From Myrica gale (lineage: Eukaryota > Streptophyta > Magnoliopsida > Fagales > Myricaceae): 64,000 bases of DNA. The stretch lies in assembly GCA_963930655.1 (NCBI GenBank), contig OZ005609.1, positions 13,560,501 to 13,624,500 of the forward strand, written 5' to 3'. The position numbers and the translations under genes are program-made. Positions 59,301 through 64,000 of this stretch are shown in pieces. Under the pieces are notes generated by a model. It ran no database searches. It was not told the origin of the DNA and was given only the letters and a program-made list of their open reading frames with translations. Every line of letters begins with the position of its first letter. The stretch's first letter is position 1.

Positions 59301-61140
59301 ACATAGGAAAGGGGATCTTGAAGCGATAGGATTTTTGGCTAGATCACCATTGTAAAATCTCGACGTTGTAGTGGAAGAAACTTGGTGAAATCACCCAGAG
59401 TGTTTTTTATTTCTCAGAGGACATTCCCCTTGAGAAATTTTTCACTTCGTTAACAAAAATTCCGGTGTTGCCTCAATTGTTGTTTCCTTTGACCTTGATC
59501 TTGATTTATCTAACCAATCTGATGTTTACTGTTTTTGCAGATCTCACTAGCTGAAAATGTGTTCTGTTAAAGGGCTAATTAGTTGCTGCATTGGTTCTGT
59601 CATTTGATTTGAAATTTTCTGATCTTGGTTGTGATATAGGCATTGTCTATTGCTGTGTTTTTGTATGAAAGTTTGCTGGTTAAAATGTCTAAGTATTGAT
59701 GTTGTTATTGCTCGAAAGTTAGACGTTGGATTCTTGTTTATTAGAGTAAATCTTGAAGTTAAAAAGGTGCAGGAAAATCAATTTATCTTGAGTCTAACTT
59801 GCTGTAAATTACATTGTATCTTGATCTTTTAGTATTGCTGAAAATCATCTTGTTCTGCTTTCTGAGTTGCTGAAATCTTCACGGAGTTGTTGTGATTATC
59901 GGGTTGAAAGAATCTGCATGTTTCTTGTTCAAATAGTGGCTGTAAATATCTTTGTTTAGTGTATTGTTTGATTGCTGTAAAACATACCTAGTTTGATTGT
60001 TTAGCTACTGATCATATCTCATTGTTTCTAGTTTATAGTTACCAAAATAGTGTGATAATCTTGGTTGCGTATTGCTGATATATCTGTTATGTTTTGTAGT
60101 TTCATCTGCTGTAAAATTTGTTTAAGTCTTTCCTGCTCAGTTCACATTATATTGAAATAGTTGATTGACTGAATATTAAGTGTCTTTGGTTCTCTGTGAT
60201 TCTTAGAAAGAGTCGGTTAAATTTTTTGAATACCTATTCACCCCCCCTCTAGGTATATTTTAGAGTCTAAACGCAGTTTCATACACAAAGTACATTCTTT
60301 CCACAATGTAATGCATGATTCCACATCTGGATACCAGTTTAAAATATACAAAAAATTCACTTTAAGTTACATATGACTTGTAATTATCTTGTTTGGAAAT
60401 GCACTAATGGTGTAGGATGTTATGGGCCGAAGACATACCATTCATTTGTCACAGAGGTTTGTTGTTCTTTTCTGACGCCTACTCTGGTAGTGAGAGCTGC
60501 CTGTTTGGGAACACCCTTCTTCTGTAGAATAGATTTTTTTTGGTTCTTTTAATAAAAATCTTAATCGAGAAGTTTCTCAATGCTAGTTTGATGCTCTGCT
60601 TGCAGTGTATTATTTCTATTTACTTTATAACAGGGTTGTCGAAATGGAGGTTCATATTTCTTTTCTCATGATCTGGGTTCATCGGCATCTTTGAGCTCAA
60701 CTTTATGCCTGCCAAAAGATGGTGGTGCAAATGCTGAATCCCTTATACGATGGAAGCATTCTTCTATTGGATGACATGGATTTATGTTTCTCGTCAAATC
60801 TTGCTCGCTACTATGATCCATCCCAGATAATTTCCACAACATGTTTGTCTGAGACCTCCATCTATGACTCATCGTTGGCAGGCTTGAGGATTTTGTGGGG
60901 CCTTAATCACCCATACCAGACCCTCATTGCCAAAGCAAGGGAAAACCCAATCCCATGGAAAGACATTAAGTGTGTGCTATGGTTTCCTGTCTTTGATAGT
61001 GATGGTGAAAATTTGGATGTGCAAAAGCCCCTCTTGCAGAATTTCTTTGAATATGTCTCTATCCGGATATTGGCTGATGCCTTGTACGAAGTGCGTGATA
61101 TCCTTACCATGAACAATATCCGATTTTCACAACTCAGGTA
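53303..61140 (+). pseudogene. DEAH-box helicase with CCCH zinc finger, pseudogene
   Basis: Relic of a plant DExH RNA helicase with C-terminal CCCH fingers (like Arabidopsis At2g47680). Readable pieces in order: 53303-53416 (CTQPRRFSVVAIAKMVAKAH, motif Ia); 54400-54716 (IGKSILFFLPTYHSLEKQ, then SSVDTEQALMAMRIWKSHRK); 55160-55300 (ATNISESSVTIPKVAYVIDS, motif V area); 55384-55565 (AEQRRARTGQTCDGQVYWLV, motif VI area); 56342-56601 (ALDPPDIEVVEDALNLFVHM and YEPTFYGRLLASF); 56694-56810 (EYIDCYFGGDSDLTGRKEM); 57150-57462 (RPRFLATSDELPSFYDPYEF); 57587-57729 (CX7CX5CX3H finger, CLFFINGSCNRASQCSFSH); 60634-61139 (WGLNHPYQTLIAKARENPIP). Damage: frameshifts at about 54600, 56400, 56515 and 60740; in-frame stops at about 55240 and 56775. 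The GKS/Walker A exon and the DEAH motif exon were not found. Large insertions split the 3' part. Confidence 0.88.
58670..60290 (+). mobile_element. Probable solo LTR or LTR fragment in the helicase relic
   Basis: This 1.6-kb block separates the two CCCH-encoding parts of the helicase relic, has no helicase homology and no long frame. Near its right end it reads TATTCACCCCCCCTCTAGG, a phrase common near the 3' end of plant Copia LTRs, and it could begin TGTTACAGC at about 58673. A target duplication could not be found, so the edges and the class are tentative. Confidence 0.45.
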
Positions 61141-61662
61141 AATTTGATCCAGAGAAACTGTTAGAGAATGCCCCGTTGGCCCCTGCGAGAACTCCTTGCT
61201 TGGACATTTGAATGAGGTCGTATATGTTGCTAGTTGTAAAGTTGTTTGCCTTGCGCATGCTGTGGTTAACTGGTTTACAAGGAGGGTGACTTCCTTCTAT
61301 CCGACGAAGTGTGACAGTTTCAGTTACGTGGTGCATTAGAACTGGTATTGAGATTCTTAAGGCAGCCTGCCAAATTTTCTCCGCATGATCTTGTAAGAAA
61401 TATTATGATGGTGAAACTGGTTGCGTAGTCGCATACTCGAACTAGAACTTAAATACTTTAATGGTACCATGCCTTCGATAAGAGCAACACTCATGTGGAT
61501 TCATACAGGCAATTCATCGAACACCTTGTCACACACCGTCTTTCTTGGTAATGCGACTTAGGGGAACTTTGATGCAAAGCCAACACTGATGCTAATCATT
61601 GCATGTTAGAAACATCAAACTCAGAAGAAAAGAAAAGAGGTGAAATGGAAAAAAAAAAAAAA
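61141..61662. other. 3' remnant of the helicase relic and spacer
   Basis: A donor-like GTAAAT follows the last recognisable helicase codons. A few more codons may survive near 61160-61215, ending at a stop. No intact gene. Confidence 0.4.
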
Positions 61663-61899
61663 GGTTTAATTGTACCAGGAGCCCCTGTGGTATGTGAAAG
61701 TTGCAAATAGGCCCCCAAGGTAACGATTTCAACAATTGGGCCTCTGAGGTTGAGTTTTAAGAAAAAAAATCCCTCTGTCTATTTGCCATCAGATCCGTTA
61801 ACATTTATCGCTAACGTGGCTTTAAAATCAACATCAAAGACAACCGGAGAATGACACATGTCCCTTTTAAATCCATTATCCACGCGTGCGCCACATGTC

Positions 61900-62240
61900 C
61901 CGTTTGATTCCTGGGCAAGCAAACTGCTTATTGACTGAGCCTTCCCAAAGCCAACGTCGTCCCTGTCATGATATTCCTCATCATCCTCAATGTACGAACT
62001 CGTCACGGCCCTCTTAAGTTCAGTATTGCGACTTGCAGCTTGCCTTAGGTTTCGTCTCTGATTATATCTACACCGCCTGTTTCTCACCCTTGCCTGGTCC
62101 AAGTGATACTTACAGTGGGTATAGCCCTCAAAAGACGGTTGCCAACACCTCCATTTCCTCCCATTTGACCGCCTGCACCTTACGCTCTGTATGACTATAC
62201 CTCCAGTACAACTCATGTCACCCTCATCATTTGCAATTAA
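61900..62240 (-). pseudogene. Captured WRC-domain gene fragment
   Basis: Minus-strand frame (62216-61779 in full) has a WRC-like zinc motif: VRCRRSNGRKWRCWQPSFEG then CKYHLDQARVRNRRC, pattern C..C..C..H typical of WRC domains. It is followed by a basic tract and an acidic tract (YIEDDEEYHDRDD). The end of the frame runs into the element's TIR, so the native stop is missing. WRC domains occur in growth-regulating factors and some histone demethylases; no QLQ or JmjC domain is seen here, so the donor gene is unknown. Confidence 0.7.
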
Positions 62241-62534
62241 TGCATCGCTCTTCTTAAACCTTTCTTCCTTATTTCATTTTCTTGTAGCTTCAGTGATATT
62301 GTTTGGCATTCTTGTGAAACTTGATCTTATTTTCTTCACCGGAAATGCTTTGTCTTCCTCGCCCTACTCGTGCAGCAAGTTCCGACTTCAAGGGGCATTT
62401 TCTTTTACAAGTAAATCAGGCTCATTGCCCCCCAATTCCATGTCGCATCTCTTTAAACCATACTTACTGCCCACGAAGAGAGTTGTGGAAAACCAACCTC
62501 AAGCGCCGGGCAAAGACGTCCAACTCCGCTTCCG

Positions 62535-63421
62535 CTACTGTTGCCACCGAGTATTGAAATCTGGTGGCTTGTAAGAATAGTTAGTTTCAGAGTAAAAAAG
62601 CCCCTGACGAACAAGAACCATCCGGACCTCCTTTAAACACTGATCAAACACATCCAATACGGTTTTGGCCGCCACCCCACCAAGCCCACCACTCCCCAGA
62701 TTGTCACTCTGCCTTCCGAACCCATCTTCCTCGTCATTCTTAACATTCACCTCTCTCATCTCCACATCTCCATCCTGGCTTTCATCGTTGAAATTATCGT
62801 TCTTGTCATCCGCATTATCGAGTTCGTTAAAGTTAAGGTTTTGGTTCGAGTGGGAACTCAGAATGGGAAGGGTTGACGAGAAGCTAACCTTTACCCCGAC
62901 CAAATTGCTCTCGCTCTTCTTGTTTTTCTCTTTATTGTTACTGTGACCGCTGGAGTTGTTACCGAATGGCGATGTGGATGAGAATTCGGATCTCCAGAGC
63001 TTCTCAGAGAGCTCGTAGAGCGCTCGATCTTGCTGCAAGAGAAACGAGGGATTGAGCCCGCGGGTGACGCACGACGATAAGATCCGGAACTTCTTCCGCA
63101 GCCTGCGGAGCTTCTCGGAGAGCTGAGACTTGGAGTAGGGCTGCGACATAGTATTGGAGAAGCGGTAATAGAAGACGTGAAGGTCCCTGGGGAATGAGAG
63201 TTGTCGAGAAGGCCTTGGAGGAAGCAAATCTCGTCGGGCTCGGTCCAAATCCGGTGGCACTTGAATGGCGGGGGCTTGGCGTCGGCATCGGCAGCGACGT
63301 TTTCGTCGAGAGTGGACTCATGTTTGGGGGAAACGAAAATGATCAGCAGCAAAGATATGACAATGAGAGAGAGAGTAGGGGGAGATGTAAGTACGAGGAT
63401 GAGTCCGACAAGTGTTGGCAC
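62535..63421 (-). pseudogene. Captured GeBP/storekeeper-like (DUF573) gene fragment
   Basis: DUF573 proteins are plant DNA-binding transcription regulators. The domain starts in one frame (CHRIWTEPDEICFLQGLLDN, about 63270-63210) and continues after a one-base shift in another (LSFPRDLHVFYYRFSNTMSQ, then KSQLSEKLRRLRKKFRILSS and DRALYELSEKLWRSE). A linker of acidic and Asn-rich sequence follows, then a C-terminal helix-like part (VLDVFDQCLKEVRMVLVRQG). The frameshift at about 63205 would stop translation of the domain, so I treat it as a transposon-borne pseudogene. Confidence 0.85.
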
Positions 63422-63811
63422 TTCTGGTACTCGTATTGGAACAGCAGCCAGAGCTACGTGCTGACCAAAGGTTCTTGATTTTCCGGCGGGGCAAGAATAC
63501 GAAGGAGACAGGCTCTGGTGATGGTTAAATATGGTTGGAGAATTTTAACGGGACATGTGTCGTTCATTTGTCGCCTCTGACGTGGATTTTTAATCATAAT
63601 CAGCAATTGTCGTTAAGTGGTTTGACGGGGAATGGACGGAGGGGCTACTTTTTAAAAAAAACTTGACCTTAGGATCTTAATTGTTAAAATCGTTACCTCG
63701 GGGGCCCATTTGCAACTTCCGAATAACACAGGGGCCTCAGGTGCAATTAAGCCAAAAAAATAATTAAGTTTTTGGAATCTACCCAGCTTTTAGAAAAGGA
63801 CTCGTCGGAGT

Positions 63812-64000
63812 TAGGGCTGAACAACCGGAATGCGGTCCGGTTTTTCGGACCGCATTCCAGTCCTCTTAAAATAGAGGACCGGACCGGTTTCACTAAATGC
63901 GGTCCAGTCCGGACCACTTAAATTTTTTTTTTAATTTTTAATTTTTTAAAAAAAATTTCAAAATTTTTTTTAGGTTAATTTCAAATGGGAAGTGTATATA
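63812..64000. mobile_element. Partial hAT-like MITE at the window edge
   Basis: It begins AGGGCTGAACAACCGG, like the element at 30924, and continues with repeated GCGGTCCGG/CCGGACCGC palindromes into an AT-rich run. The right end lies beyond the window. Confidence 0.55.

Larger units (their letters stand above)
61663..63753. mobile_element. Pack-MULE carrying two host gene fragments
   Basis: Left end GGTTTAATTGTACC (from 61663) pairs with the inverted right end GGCTTAATTGCACC (to 63753). The TIRs continue for about 190 bp, including GGCCCC, AGGTAACGATTT and ACATGTGTC/GACACATGT blocks. The flanks are A-rich (left AAAAAAAAA, right AAAAAAATA), compatible with a 9-bp duplication with one mismatch. 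There is no transposase. The interior encodes recognisable pieces of GeBP/storekeeper-type and WRC-type genes on the minus strand. Confidence 0.88.

Noticed and set aside
62191-62574. 127-codon plus-strand frame
   Set aside because: It lies opposite the captured WRC/GeBP material and has no recognisable content.
1-64000. Search for tRNA, rRNA, riboswitch and CRISPR features
   Set aside because: No cloverleaf with intact A and B boxes, no rRNA core sequence and no regularly spaced repeat array was noticed by eye; a covariance-model scan would be decisive.

Overview
The window is nuclear DNA from a flowering plant, most likely a eudicot. It has AT-rich intergenic DNA, many GT-AG introns, plant-specific gene families and several classes of plant transposable element. 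There are no operons, phage or CRISPR arrays, and I saw no rRNA or tRNA gene. The species cannot be named from sequence alone.

Layout. 0.3-8.3 kb: two tandem universal stress protein genes (+), separated by a small CACTA transposon. 8.8-10.2 kb: a Tourist-like MITE and a GC-rich inverted-repeat element. 11.7-13.7 kb: an APO3-like organelle RNA-metabolism gene (+) with two reading-frame problems. 15.9-21.7 kb: a six-exon RING-H2 gene like RFI2 (+), with a small retroposon in its first intron. 22.6-26.9 kb: a decayed GH1 beta-glucosidase gene (-), with a complete 355-bp TRIM retrotransposon near its 3' end. 28.8-29.9 kb: an intronless EID1-like F-box gene (-). 30.9-31.3 kb: a hAT MITE. 32.1-36.4 kb: a 12-coding-exon SR splicing factor of the SR34/SRSF1 type (-). 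36.9-38.5 kb: a Pack-MULE carrying a stolen RRM gene fragment. 39.5-42.1 kb: a two-exon NDUFS5 complex I gene (+). 44.8-52.0 kb: a 7.1-kb CACTA element. 53.3-61.1 kb: a heavily mutated DEAH-box/CCCH helicase pseudogene (+). 61.7-63.8 kb: a second Pack-MULE with GeBP-like and WRC-domain fragments.

How the genes relate. These are independent eukaryotic genes, not a pathway. From memory, the order USP - RFI2 - NDUFS5 - CCCH/DEAH helicase matches neighbouring loci on Arabidopsis chromosome 2 (about At2g47710 down to At2g47680). The window therefore looks like an old conserved block, here inflated by transposons and with the helicase lost to mutation. RFI2-like and EID1-like proteins both belong to light or flowering signalling families.

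I found no convincing new multi-gene system. The most useful results are transposon structures with exact target-site duplications (two CACTA elements, two Pack-MULEs with captured host gene pieces, a TRIM, hAT and Tourist MITEs, a 26-bp retroposed tail), an unrecognised exon-like gene inside the large CACTA element, and three damaged host genes.
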